Shown here piece after piece: positions 46,696-58,300 of a DNA stretch of 64,000 bases; positions within the stretch are counted from its first letter, which is position 1; each line of letters begins with the position of its first letter. This stretch comes from Mercurialis annua (Eukaryota > Streptophyta > Magnoliopsida > Malpighiales > Euphorbiaceae): contig NC_065575.1 in NCBI RefSeq assembly GCF_937616625.2, forward strand, positions 7,075,501-7,139,500. The letters run 5' to 3'. The notes under the pieces are model-generated. The model saw only the letters and a program-made list of their open reading frames with translations. It ran no database searches and was not told where the DNA came from. A program made the position numbers and the translations under genes.

Positions 46696-48079
46696 TACTA
46701 TTCCATTCCATTATATAAACAAGGTTTGAAATTTGCAGCTCATCTTAGCAATTTAACTCCAAAGTAAAATTTGTTTTGAGATTTTGCTCATTGTCAAACA
46801 AAATTGATAAAATAATTAATTAGTTTAGCATCAACATTCTATTTTCAATTAAAATATCCAATTGAAAGTAATTAAGCGATAGAAAAAAATATCCATCAAA
46901 ATCCTATACTAACAAAATTGTATAGAAAGAAAGGAGAGAAATTGTACCCAAAATTGTTGGATAGAATAGTAGAGACTTCATGAGATGAAATTTACTGCCA
47001 TTAAACAATTCTTGAAAGCGCATGAAAATCGAGCAAGTATTTCTCCTCCCGAGTTCTGTAAAGCTGTCAAGACCATGCATCAATACGCTTATATAAGTTT
47101 TTGTGATATTATCATCCACATAAAGCTAATAAAACAAAACTGATCATGCATTATAGAAACTGCATTACCTGAACTTCAAACTTCACCACATCAAGGACAG
47201 AAGCAGAAGATATAATCCATATTGCAACTATGAGTTCTTAACTTCTTAGGCCGACTCATAGCATAGGATAACAGATTCAGGGAAAGTTTTACGTGGTCCA
47301 AAACCGCCTACATATGCCCATCTCCATGCCGCCAATATTATAGAATAAAACAATTTAAAAAAAAAGAACTCTATACCGCTATTTTTGGGGTGCGTAAAAA
47401 AATCCTACAACTAAAGCAAAAATAAACAAATTCCATGAAAGATAAACGTCGTTCTATATTATGCATCTACTGTCATGTGCAGAGTGTAAGAAAACTTCAA
47501 ATGATTAAAAAAAATTTATGGTCCAAAAGCGCATTTAGCTAATGAATCTGCTTACTCTACTTAAAAAGAAAGAACACATGAAAGTTGTAAAATATACTGA
47601 GTGAAGGAAGGAGTTCTGAGATTTAGAAAAAAGAGTGGACAGTTCCAGATCATTTAGTAGTTGGCAATGATGTATTCCAAAAATAACCAGATTCCAAAAA
47701 GTGAAAAATAAAGATTATAAGGATTATTAAGACATTGATAAAATCCCCTGCGCTTCTTAACTACTGAGCAGATAATAAAAGTAAAAGAATACAGTAGATC
47801 TTGATCAAGAATTTTCACTTCATCTGTGTAATTAAACATCTATTAAAATCATCCACCAGTTTCTGCAAGCAAATGCATTAACACAAAGCACTTATTCACG
47901 ATGGCATAGCTATAAGACAAGTTTAATCCAACCAAATGTTAATGAATGTTAATTGTTGAAAGAGAAGAATCTTGCAGATAAAATATAAAGAAAAAAATCT
48001 CGACAGTGCACGTGACGAATAAAGAACCATATATAGCAGATACTGTAGAAAAATAGAAAAACTGAGGCAGAATTATTAC

Positions 48080-48274
48080 CCCTAGTACTTTCTCCAGCTG
48101 AGTTTCATCCACAACCAAAGGTGACGCAACCTTAAATGAGTTTGACAGCTCATGATTGTTATCATTCATTGGAATTACTTCCATTTCCACTTCAGCTCCC
48201 TCAGCAAGTCTATTCTCCAAGAATGGTGAAGCCAATCGGTGCATATCTTTGCTCAATGGAATAGAAGCAGCTTG
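48080..48274 (-). pseudogene. Captured exon, gene not recognised
   Basis: Minus-strand 65-codon open exon with consensus borders: acceptor TTCCCTCAG before CAAGCTGCT and donor GGTAATA after VLG. It encodes AASIPLSKDMHRLASPFLEN, then RLAEGAEVEMEVIPMNDN and finally VDETQLEKVLG. Both ends are in phase 0. I do not recognise the family. It sits inside the CACTA element, so it is probably a host gene fragment. Confidence 0.5.
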
Positions 48275-48280
48275 CTGAGG

Positions 48281-48404
48281 GAAGGAACAACCTTTATATA
48301 ATACATACACAAACGAAAAAGGTGAAAAGTTAAAATTGAAAACAATTCTAATTAGACTGTTTTAGGATAGAACACTTAGAAGGAAGGAACAACCTTTATA
48401 TAAT
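48281..48404. repeat. 22-bp direct repeat, 102 bp apart
   Basis: GAAGGAACAACCTTTATATA plus AT occurs at 48281-48302 and 48383-48404. The second copy ends just before the ATG of the captured pectinesterase piece, so it may mark a capture or repair junction. Confidence 0.75.
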
Positions 48405-48406
48405 CA

Positions 48407-48757
48407 ATGGCGAGTAGAGTGCTGACGCTGGCCCGAGATGGCTCCAGCGATTACATAACGGTGCAAGACGCAATAGACAGTGTGCCGTTCAGCACCACTT
48501 GCCGTACAGTAATCCGTGTAGCTCCTGGAATATATAAATAACCTTTTTATGTACCCAAAACAAAGAATTTCATCACTCTTGCTGGTTTAACACCTGAAGA
48601 TACTCTTCTTACCTTGAATAATTCCGCCACCACAATTGATCATCACCAGGTGAAATTAACACAGCCTTTTATAAGATTATCCATTTGGGCAATTTTGTGA
48701 TATCTGTAGGAAAGGTTGTTGATTTTGGGTTTGTTTTGCAGGCTTCTAGAGTTAGGT
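48407..48757 (+). pseudogene. Captured pectinesterase (PME31-like) 5' fragment
   Basis: Starts ATG at 48407 with MASRVLTLARDGSSDYITVQ and continues VIRVAPGIYK, then a stop (TAA) where homologues have Gln, then PFYVPKTKNFITLAGLTPED and DHHQ up to an intact GT donor at 48650. After a short intron the next exon begins ASRVRLV and departs from the family. Pectinesterases demethylate cell-wall pectin; this piece holds only the first quarter, no catalytic Asp residues and a premature stop. Captured by the CACTA element. Confidence 0.85.
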
Positions 48758-50310
48758 TAGTAGAGGAATTGTTTGTAATGAGTCGAGAAGAGCAGATTCA
48801 ATCGTTAAATTGAATCAAAACGAAATTCGGAGATAGCTAAACAAAAAAAAAGCAAGAAAATTATATAAAATAAAATTGAAAAAATATGATTGTGATGAAC
48901 TGAATTTAATTAGGAGAAGAGTAAATAAGAGTCGTATAGCAGCAAGTTTCATAAGAATAAAATTAGAGAATTTGTTTTTTTTATTAGATATGACTTAAAA
49001 AGAAAGTGGACATGAGCAGCGAGTTTTATAAGAATACAATAGTAGATATGACTTAAAAAGAAAGTGGGTCTCTAATGAAAAGAGAGAGCGGGAAACCCTT
49101 AAAAATATGGTGGGAATGTTTTGCTCAAAATTTTACTTTATGGTTACGGCAATATTAACAATTATTAGAAAGTAGAGATTCCCTTAGATTTCTAATCAAG
49201 AAAATTATATACTCTCATAAAAAAGTATACAAATCGAGTCTTTAATTAGAAATGTTATTCACCCTCGTTAAAATTTTATCGTTAGAAAGCAGTTTTTCCG
49301 CATGTATAAAATACTAATATTAATTTCATTTTCCTCCGATTTGAATTTTATTTTTCTCTTTTTCTAATTTGATTTTCTAGAATTTTGGCAAATCAAATCA
49401 ATTTTAGATTTTTTCAAAATATATTATTGCATAAAATGTGAAATACTCTACGAATTTATAGCCTTTTCTTCAACTTAATAAAAAATTCACCACTTTTTTT
49501 AGATAGTTAGAATCAAAATGTAAAATAAAAAGTCTTCGTATCCCATATCAAAATGCAAAATAAAAAGTCTAAATTTAATAAATGGTTGATATTAAGGTGA
49601 TTTATGGTTAAAATAATTAATGTGTAATTAAAAGTAAGAGTTGATCGCGTTATTTCAATCGCTCTCACATTAATATTTGGAGATGGAGAATAGCAGGATT
49701 TAAGTTAAACTAAAACTAAACATGTATTGCTCTAATTAATAGTAATAAAAAGAGGTAAAACATAATCCTAATTTAAATTGGAGAAGGATATATAGAGAAA
49801 AAGCAGTTAAGTATTCTGATCAGTATAAGAATTTAATTTTTTTAAGCATAGCAGTTTAGTTAAATTAAATTGGACTTTACGAACTCGACGGATTACCAAC
49901 AGTCGATTTTGATGGTAACTTGTCGTTATGCTTAATCAAAATATAAAATGTTTTATACTTTACTGACGGAAGACGCAGTTGGCAATCCGTCAGGATCATG
50001 GTTGTGTTGAGCGCGGTGAACATTTTGGTGCACTCTCCGCGCCACCGTTCGTGTCCCCCTTGGTGTCCCGTTTGTTGTTCTTCGGCTTCCTGTTCAAGAT
50101 TTGGAAACTGCTGCTCAAGTCTTGTTTCTATTATTTTGGGTTTGTTTCAAAGCACAATTCAAAATTTTAAGTGGATTGTTCCTAATTTGATGAAAATAAC
50201 CGAAAAAATAAACATAATTATGAATTTTTATTATCATAATGATATTTCATTTGAATGATTATGGGAATTTTCTAGTATTGAATTTTGATTAGTAATTATG
50301 ATGTCAATTC

Positions 50311-51472
50311 GGTAAGTTTACTATTGGTTTACTAACGATTTACTAACAAAAAGTTTACTATCAGTTTACTAACTGTTTATACCAAAATTAAAAATAGCCC
50401 GAGGCCTAAAAGTCCAGAATCTTCTCAGAGTCCACAATGGCCAGAAGCCCAAAATATTAAGGCCAGAAGTTATCTTCAAAGATTTGGCCAGAAGATTAAT
50501 TTAAGAGGTTTGGCTAGAAGATTAATTTCAGAGGTTTGGTCAGAGGTTTAACCAGAAGATTAAGCTCAGAGGTTTGTTTCAGAAGCTAACTCTAGAGGTT
50601 TGGCCAGAAGTTAACTCTAGAGGTTTGGCCAGAAGCTAACTCTAGAGGTTTGGCCTCTAGAGGTTTGGCCAGAAGCAAACTCCAGAGTTTTGGCTTGAAG
50701 CTAATTACAAACAATTTTAAAAGCTAACTCCAGAGGTTTGTCCAGAAGCTAACTCCAGAGGTTTGTCCAGAAGCTAACTCCAAAGGTTTGGCTAGAAGCT
50801 AACTCCAGAGGTTTGCCCAAAAGCTAACTCTCGAGATTTGACCAGAAGCTAATTACAGATAGTTTCAGAAGCTAACTCCAGAGGTTTGGCTAGAAGCTAA
50901 CTCCAAAGGTTTGGCCAGAGGTTTGACCATAAGATTAATTCAGAGGTTTGGCCAGAGGTTTGACTAGAAGATTAATTCAGAGGTTTGGCCAGAAGCTGAT
51001 GTCAGAGGTTTGGTCAGAAGCTAAAAAATAATCTTTATTTTCATCCTCAAAAGAATAAGCCCATAATTAGATTGGCCGTCAAACTATGTTTAATTGGCCA
51101 GTAGCTCAAGGATATTTTTGTCAAAAGATTAATTGGCCACATCTCACGCACGAAGCGACACTTCAGGAGCAGTCTGAAAAGTGGGGGAAGTTGTGGAACG
51201 TGAGCAGTTGAAGATGACAGAAGTTTCCAAAAGTGCTAAATGCTATAAATAAGAGAGTAGGACGATTTTTACTCCCGGTCTATTTGTCTTGTTATCAGTA
51301 AATATATATTTTAAATAAACCAATAGTTACTTCTTTTAAGTAAATCGATAATAGCCTAGTAACAAACTTGTTATTTTACTAAACTAGTAGTAAATACAAA
51401 AGCAAATTTCGCACGTATTTATAATAGTGATAATAAACCGTTAGTAAACTGTAATAGTAAACTGTATTCCAC
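50311..51472. repeat. Possible inverted-repeat element around a minisatellite
   Basis: AGTTTACTATTGGTTTACTA near 50318 is mirrored by TAAACCGTTAGTAAACTG and TAATAGTAAACT at 51434-51463. Between them are the 25-bp minisatellite and, near 51241, a TATA-like CTATAAATAAGAGAG. No clear target duplication. Confidence 0.45.
50439..51026. repeat. 25-bp minisatellite
   Basis: About twenty tandem variants of AGAAGCTAACTCCAGAGGTT plus TGGCC, with truncated units and AGATTAATT variants toward both edges. Some neighbours are identical (around 50720-50780), pointing to recent copy-number change. Confidence 0.88.
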
Positions 51473-51610
51473 TCCTATCACTCATATACCATCATTGACA
51501 CCAAAACCTGTATGATTTGGGCATAATCGTTAGGTTTGGATATAATTACAACAAGTCGTAAAGGTTTGGGTTTATTTTGCGATTAAGCTTATTATTTTAA
51601 GGGTTTCTTA

Positions 51611-51800
51611 CACTACAATAAAAATTGACCTATAATGACATTGTTTAAATAACAATTTTTAAAAATGTTATTTAAAGTGATAAAATTACCTTTATATGAT
51701 ATTTCTACAAATAATGCTAAAAATTATTATTAATACTAACAATTCTATTATCTTTTGTAACATTTATTTTATAGAAGTTATTTTTAAAAAAAATTAGTAA
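51611..51800 (+). mobile_element. Possible second CACTA-like terminus
   Basis: CACTACAATAAAAATTGACC resembles a CACTA end and is followed by repeated TTATTT/AATAAC and GTTATTTAAAGTG motifs. I found no matching inverted end, so this is a fragment or chance. Confidence 0.35.
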
Positions 51801-51841
51801 AATTTATTTTTTATGAGCGGCAAACTGAAAATTGTTCCCTC

Positions 51842-52204
51842 TTATTTTATTTTTTCTAAATCGTTAAACCTAAAATCTCTCAAATACAATTTTTCCTTCT
51901 TTTTTTCCTTCCTCTCCATCATCGCCTCCTTAATCTCCTGCCCTAACTCGCTGCTCGACTCATCCTCCAACAATTCCGTTTCAATAACTACCTCAGATTC
52001 CGTGCTCTTTTTACTCTTTTCCTCCAATGCTCGAATCATGAAAAGTCCGCTTCTTCTCGATTTTGCATTAATTGCGGTCGTGGGTTTGCCGATAGTTGTC
52101 ACCGGTGGCGGTTTGAATTGTAAGAATGTGTTTAGTTGTTTGATTATCAACGGCGGTGAAGTCGTCGGTGTGAAATTGAGCGTGGGAGAAGAAGCGACGG
52201 CCAT
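51842..52204 (-). pseudogene. Captured N-terminal part of a plastid SecE1-like gene
   Basis: 120 codons from ATG at 52204. A Ser/Thr/Pro-rich, acid-poor N-terminus (MAVASSPTLNFTPTTSPP) like a chloroplast transit peptide, then a Glu/Ser-rich linker and ELGQEIKEAMMERKEKKK, which resembles the pre-membrane helix of thylakoid/plastid SecE1. The membrane segment and the EIEWP region are missing: the frame runs on into YLRDFRFNDLEKIK, unlike the family, and stops. SecE1 is a subunit of the plastid SecYE translocase; this copy would not work. The family call is moderate. Confidence 0.55.
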
Positions 52205-52331
52205 GTTTTAGTGGATAAAGAGGAGAAGGAATTTTCATTAGATGCGTAACATGCGTTTAGAGTATCCACAACTCTGAATTATCCTCGACAAAAGCAGAGA
52301 AAATATAATTGTTAACTGATCCCTAAACATA

Positions 52332-53577
52332 GGCTAATAATCACCCATGGCACCTCAACTTTAGGGGTACGGGCGCTAAACCCCCTGAAGTTTAAAAACG
52401 GGCGCTAAACCCCCTGAACTTTGAGGCGGCGCTCACAAAACCCCTTTTGGACGAAATATGACCAAAATACCCCTGGCGCCGTTTTTTCAGTCAACTGACA
52501 TTTTAAAAAAAAAATTCTGACACTGCCATATCATCTGACACGTCAGAATTATACCTTAAAAATTTGAAAAACCCAAAATACCCTTACTTTAATTTAGAAA
52601 AAGACAAAAAAAAAACTCAATCTAATGAATTAACCCAACAACTGACCCGACCAATACCCCAACCCGACCGACCCGACCACCGCCGGAAAATTTTCCGGTC
52701 ATCTTCTCCGATTTAAAGATGACCGGAAAATTTCCGGTCATCAAAAAAATTTGTTCCTCAGAGGAACAGATCGTCCGATCTGTTCCTCTGAGGAACAGAT
52801 TATCTGTTCCTCATGAGGAACAGATCTGTTCCTCATGAGGAACAGATCTGTTCCTCATGTTGAGGAACAGATCTGTTCCTCATGTTGAGGAACAGATCTG
52901 TTCCTCAACATGAGGAACAGACCGATCTGTTCCTCAGGGAACAGATCGGCGGCGATCTGTTCCCTGAGGAACAGATCAGCGCGATCTGTTCCTCAGGGAA
53001 CAGATCGCGGCCGATCTGTTCCCTGAGGAACAGATCCGCGCGATCTGTTCCTCAGGGAACAGATCGGCAGATCTGTTCCTTGAGGAACAGATCTGAATCT
53101 GTTCCTCAGAGGAACAGATCCGACGATCTGTTCCTCTGAGGAACAGATAAAGATGACCGGAAAATTTCCGGTCATCTTCAAAATGGAGAAGATGACCTAA
53201 AAAATTTCCGGCGGTGGTCGGGTGACGGGTCGGTTGGTGGGGTGGTGGTTGGGTCGGTTTTTGGGTTGATAGATTGGTTTATATTAAATTGGGTTGGTTT
53301 GATTTTTTTTTTTAAATTAAATTAGGGGTATTTTGGGTTTTTCAAATTTTTAAGATATATTTCTGACGTGTCAGATGATATGACAGTGTCAGAATTTTTT
53401 TTTTAAAATGTCAGTTGACTGAAAAAACGGCGCCAGGGGTATTTTGGTCATATTTCGTCCAAAAGGGGTTTTGTGAGCGCCGCCTCAAAGTTCAGGGGGT
53501 TTAGCGCCCGTTTTTAAACTTCAGGGGGTTTAGCGCCCGTACCCCTAAAGTTGAGGTGCCATGGGTGATTATTAGCC
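52332..53577. mobile_element. Long-TIR foldback element, copy B (inside the CACTA)
   Basis: 1246 bp, same family as 35839-36789. Ends GGCTAATAATCACCC / GGGTGATTATTAGCC and perfect 9-bp duplication CTAAACATA (52323-52331, 53578-53586). The outer arms are nearly the same sequence as copy A. The extra 295 bp lie mainly in the central hairpin array. Confidence 0.93.
52749..53150. repeat. Hairpin array of copy B (about 15 units)
   Basis: About 15 consecutive palindromes of the form GATCTGTTCC...GGAACAGATC by eye count. Centres vary: CTCAGAG, CTCATGAG, CTCATGTTGAG, CTCAG, CTGAG. In the middle, units are linked by GC-rich CGGCGGCG/GCGCG spacers. Open frames across the array (52882-53139 and 52993-53181) are by-products. 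Confidence 0.88.
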
Positions 53578-53586
53578 CTAAACATA

Positions 53587-55248
53587 GGTTTTGATTGCAA
53601 GGTTCAAACGGATATGCAACTGCTCTCTGAAATTGTTTGAAAAATAGTAACCGCTCCTCATCAACAGTTACTGCCGCTCACTACCCATTGCCGCTGCTCA
53701 CCACCCATCGCTGTTGCTGCTCTTCAACAAGTATGTGCATTTAATCTCTTTGTTAATAGTTAATTATTTTGATAACTGTTCCTATTTGTCCCTTTTCAAT
53801 TACTTGTGGTTCCGTTTCCACAATTTCCGCCCTAACTTCAACCGGTTCGTCCCAGCTTTAACGGCGGCGGAGACCTCCTCCTTGAAGCGGACTTTCTCAG
53901 TGACTTGAGCTTCAGCGTGAGTGAGAAGGAAGAGCTTATATGCGAGGATGAGGTGCGGTTGCGGAGTTTCCTCTTAACCTTCCATTCAACGACCGGTGAG
54001 TAAGATCATCTTCTTTCTGAAATTATTAATTTTTATTCATTACTTTGATTTCAATTTTAAATGTTTCTGTTATCAGGTTGTGTTCAAGTACTCTGTTTTG
54101 ATGATTTTAGTCCATAAAAATTCTTTGTTGGATTTCTTCCACTGTAAATTAAATAGACCAATAATTAAACTTCGTTGTGCCAATTTCTTATCAGAAAAAT
54201 GAGGCCCAACAGAGAAAAATGAGGTTTAACAGAGAAAATCTGTTGTGGCTTCACCGTGCCATTACTGATGAGCAATTACCGATATCTCATTATAAATGAC
54301 AGTGCTGGTCTCCAAATTTTAATGTAGCTTCGGTTGCTTATGTTGCTTTCATAGTTTTGTTTAACTGTGCATTTATCAAGAAAAATGATTTTTTCCCTTA
54401 ATGATAAATGGCTTATTTGTTCATGTTTTTCTTTCTTGTTCTGGTCTTAAAGTTAAGCCATTAGATAGCCACAATATTATATTCTGTCCCCAACTAATTA
54501 AGCCTCGGATGAATTGGTTTCCTTGTCTTCTGTAATGTTTAAGGAGTCTTCTCCTACCAGCTTTACTAGTCAATTTATTGTCTTATTACGTTAGTGCTTT
54601 AATTTTATCTTCAGGACATTACATAGAGAATATAGTCTAAGTTTAGTTTTTTTGCAACTAAAATGAGAATTAGTTTCTATATTAAATAAAAACACATTAA
54701 AAAATAGAAAAATAATAATTATAACATTAATTATATTTTTTTAATTGTGTGATAATGAAATACAGACAAGTATAGTAAAACGGAAAATATAATCCACCAA
54801 AGATTAAAATGCCTTTTCCATTGTTATCTTTTGGCAATTCTATCTTTTCCACTGTTCTCGATTTTATTAAATTCTTTAACTTTCTATGTTAGTTTCAATT
54901 GTTCATTCTTGAATCTATGCATTGATCTTCTTTTTGGATGCAGATTTACGTTTTAATTTATTTTTTAGTGTTGTGTAGATTATACTTTTTTGTGAATCAT
55001 ATTTAGATATTTCTTCTTTTAACACAAGAATAAGTAGACAAAGTACTGCCACTCTCTATGAAGTTTCCGTTTTTAAATCTTCTATTTTTTGCATAGGCAT
55101 TATATTCAATCAACCGTCATAGCTACATCCTACAGCCTTTTCACATCAGTGTAATTTTGTTATTTTGGATTTCCCTTTTGATGTAAGAAATTAAGAGCAA
55201 ATGAAATATTTTATGTTGTCTAAGATCTGCATTTTATTTTTTTGGCAG
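53587..55248. other. CACTA interior without a recognised gene
   Basis: A GC-richer patch at 53640-54000 may derive from a host gene (simple CCGCTGCTCACC-type repeats, then a 100-bp open stretch on both strands), and 54196-54290 reads openly on the plus strand. I recognise neither. Confidence 0.4.
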
Positions 55249-55449
55249 GACCAAATATTTTTAGAATATTATGCCTCTTTTGCATGGACATTTGTAAAAC
55301 AACGGCCGTTGTGGCAGACTCTCCTCCCTTTTTTTGGCCTGTTTTGACTCTAGCGATTTGCCTATTTCCTGTCTATCCTCATTCGTGCAAGCTATTGATT
55401 CTCTACTCATGTGCTGGAGTGCTTCTTCTAATTATCTCCCTGCTTCTAG
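55249..55449 (+). pseudogene. Captured SEC62 exon, splice sites intact
   Basis: A 67-codon exon between acceptor TTTTTTTGGCAG and donor CTAG|GTAAGT. It encodes FAWTFVKQRPLWQTLLPFFW followed by the hydrophobic PVLTLAICLFPVYPH and LLILYSCAGVLLLIISLLLG, matching the membrane region of plant SEC62, the ER post-translational translocation protein. The frame is open and the splice sites look usable, but no other SEC62 exon is recognised around it, so it is a fragment carried by the CACTA element. Confidence 0.82.
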
Positions 55450-57529
55450 GTAAGTGTTCTATTCCCCATTCTTTGAATGATAATATTTAGCATATTACTG
55501 TGTTGTGCTTCTCAAAAGTTGAATTAATTTTGCCTCTTGTACCGCAACAAAGTTGTGAATATCTGTTCGTTAATGACTTTGTGTTGGACTATAATATATC
55601 TAAATATCTATCTGGATCCAACTTGATTAAACCTTGTCATTGTCTAGTTGGACTTAGCTGCATTCACAGCAATGACCTATGAGGAATTATGTAATTCATC
55701 AAGAGCATCTTTAAAAAAAAAATTGTGACATTTATAAATCATCTCTCCAGGATCTAGTCGTTTACATCTCTTGGAGTAAGCCTCAATGACACATCCTTGA
55801 TAAAGTTCATATGAACCTACTGAACTGAATGGAAACATTATATTTTTCCTCTTGCTACAATCGATTAATAAGTAAATTCCTTAAGATAGTACTAAAACTT
55901 ATGGAAATTCCATTTTTGACATTATTAAATTCCTTACTGTAATTCCTATGGCATTAAGGTTTTATTTTGTCATTTTACTCTTTTGGTTTGATTTGATAAG
56001 CACCTGTTACTGTTATACGTTGATAAGTATAATCTACACAACAACAACAAAAAAGATCTTTGTTTTTTCCATTTTCTTCTGAAAGAAAGTTAATTATAGT
56101 TGAAATTCAGCTGGGGTATTAAGTTTACATGATGGTGGTGGCTGTCCAACTCGACTATGAGTATATGACTTGTGGTTTTTAAAGTAATAAGATGGATACT
56201 TACGTATTTTTTCAATTATGGTAGAACACAAATTTTATCTCTTGCCGTTATTTGTTTTGGAGTTAAAAATCTACAATAGGATATTGATTTTCTTTCTTAT
56301 CATTTGACAAAGGTACATACCAAAGACCAGTAATTGGTCTCTTCTTATGTCATCATTCACAGTAAGTTCCATTATGGTTCACTGGGCAAGTTTATCAACT
56401 AGTGAAGCTATTTAGTTTGAAATTCCAACTTACGAAACCTCATTTTTTTTGTTCTATCTCATTCATTACTTTTAAATGTTTCATCATTTTTATAATATAC
56501 GTAAATGAACTGATTTATTCAAGTGAACTGATATATGCTTATTCAGTTTATTGAGACTTAGACAAGATAGTGTTGATCCAAGCTTTTTGAGCATGTCTAC
56601 TTCCCTTGGCCAGCGTTCTATGTTAAATGATATTATTGAACATTCTTGTCTTTTTGCAGTTTGTGCCAGCATCTTGTGTATTTGGTTCGTCATGGTCTAA
56701 TTGGCAACAAATATTTGCACATTCTAAGTAAGTTTTGCAACATCATAATTTCTTGGAGTATTAACTTCGTACTAAAATAGTTATAAATTATAAATATGCT
56801 TAAAGCTGAATCATAAACTTTGACCATTTGAAACAAAAAGTAAAGCAAACTATATATTTGGGGAAATATTTTTTTAAGGTGTAGAAATATCTGTTTATTC
56901 CTGGACACAGCCTTATTGTATATTTGTCCTCAAATCAAAGTTAGATACCTACATTAGGTGTTTGTTTTAGTTAATTGGACCATTCCGTTCTCATTCTGCT
57001 GTGTCGTACCTTTCCTATATTTTACTTCCTACTGTTTGGCTTTATAAAACATTTTTGTTATATTAACTTTTAAGAACATTAGACTTGCGTATTTATCTGC
57101 TGGTGAAATTTAGGCTATATACAGTACAATTGAAATTATAAATTTCTAGGAATTGTATTTAGCCTATAAAATAGATTTCTTGCAATGTGTTTCTTGTTTT
57201 TTCGGTTCAATTTCTTATTTTCAGTATCTATATTATATCATTAATTTTTTTTCTTGCAGATGGAAATTATTGGAATGAAAGAAATGAAATCAAGATGGAC
57301 GTTTTCCTAGCTATATCAAAAGTTAGGCTTAGTTCAGTTTTTTAGCGAATATTTTAAATGTTTGCATACAATTGGTTATTTTAGTATTATTGAAGATTTA
57401 TTCATTTATAATTTTATGTAATATTTGAATTGATTTAGTTTTTTATTCATTGATTTTAGCAACAATTTATCGTATTCAATTGTTTTATTATCGATAAAAA
57501 TGGAAATAATAAAATAAAATAATAATTAT
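55450..57529. other. CACTA interior without a recognised gene
   Basis: AT-rich, intron-like sequence with short random frames only. Confidence 0.4.
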
Positions 57530-58297
57530 AATGACAATTAATTTTGTCACAGCTAACTAATTATAATGAAAAATAATTTTGTCACGTTATGATAAATTAC
57601 TTGTTGTGATAAATTAAATTTATCACCGTTGACAAATTATAATGACAATTAATTTCGTCACGTTATGTTAAATTACTTCTTGTGATAAATTAAATTTGTC
57701 ACAACTAACTAATTATAATGGCAATTAATTTCATCACGTTATGTTAAATTACTTGTTGTGATAAATTAAATTTATCACAACTAATTGATTATTATGACAA
57801 TTAATTTCGTCACGTTATGATAGATTACTTGTGATAAATTTTTTTTGTCACTTCACAATCGTTTTGTCACGAATAACTCGGCGTATGTAGTGACAAATGT
57901 ATATTAATTGTGATAAATATGGTTTTGTCACTGCATAATCTTTTTGTCACTAATAATTCGGTGTATGTAGTGATAAATTTATATGAATTGTGATATATAC
58001 TTTTTTTGTCACGTTATTAGCATTTTGTCACTAGAAGTCGATGTATATTACGACAAATTTTGACAAGATTTGATTACTTGTGATATACATTTTCGTCACA
58101 ATAAATATGAATGTGACAAAACAATTTTATCACAATAGAAAATTTATGATGACAAACTATAAAATGGACTTATTGTGACTTGTTTGTTTTGACCAACGAA
58201 ATTTGTCACAAAGTAGTCACAATAACGTTGTTATGACAAATTTTGGGCTTAACATGATAAATTTCGTTCGTCCCAACAAGTCAAATTTTTTGTAGTG
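57530..58297. repeat. Right subterminal repeats of the CACTA element
   Basis: Repeated GTGATAAATTAAATTTGTCAC and AATTTCGTCACGTTATG units (roughly 60-70 bp periods at 57530-57830), then scattered TTTTGTCAC motifs up to the TIR. Complementary in type to those at 44150-45500. Confidence 0.85.
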
Positions 58298-58300
58298 TGT

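Larger units (their letters stand above)
44137..58297. mobile_element. 14.16-kb CACTA element carrying host gene fragments
   Basis: Left end CACTACAAAAAATTTGGCTT, right end (inverted) CACTACAAAAAATTTGACTT, flanked by TGT on both sides (44134-44136, 58298-58300): the CACTA/En-Spm signature. About 1.4 kb at the left and 0.8 kb at the right are dense in subterminal TGTGACAAA/TTTGTCACA motifs. I recognise no TNPD/TNPA transposase in the interior, so it looks non-autonomous. It holds exon pieces resembling pectinesterase, SecE1 and SEC62, one unrecognised exon, a 25-bp minisatellite, a tandem repeat with CTCGAG motifs and a foldback element. Inserted into a solo LTR. Confidence 0.9.

Noticed and set aside
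49979..50258. Two overlapping plus-strand frames in the CACTA interior
   Set aside because: The DNA is slightly GC-richer and may be a captured fragment, but I recognise no family and see no splice sites, so I did not call it.
52882..53139. Open frame rich in RNRS/EEQ repeats in foldback copy B
   Set aside because: It only translates the tandem palindromes; the opposite strand gives an equivalent repeat frame (52993-53181). No independent coding evidence.
52749..53150. CRISPR-like look of regularly spaced short repeats
   Set aside because: The units are back-to-back palindromes without unique spacers, inside a transposon in a plant genome.
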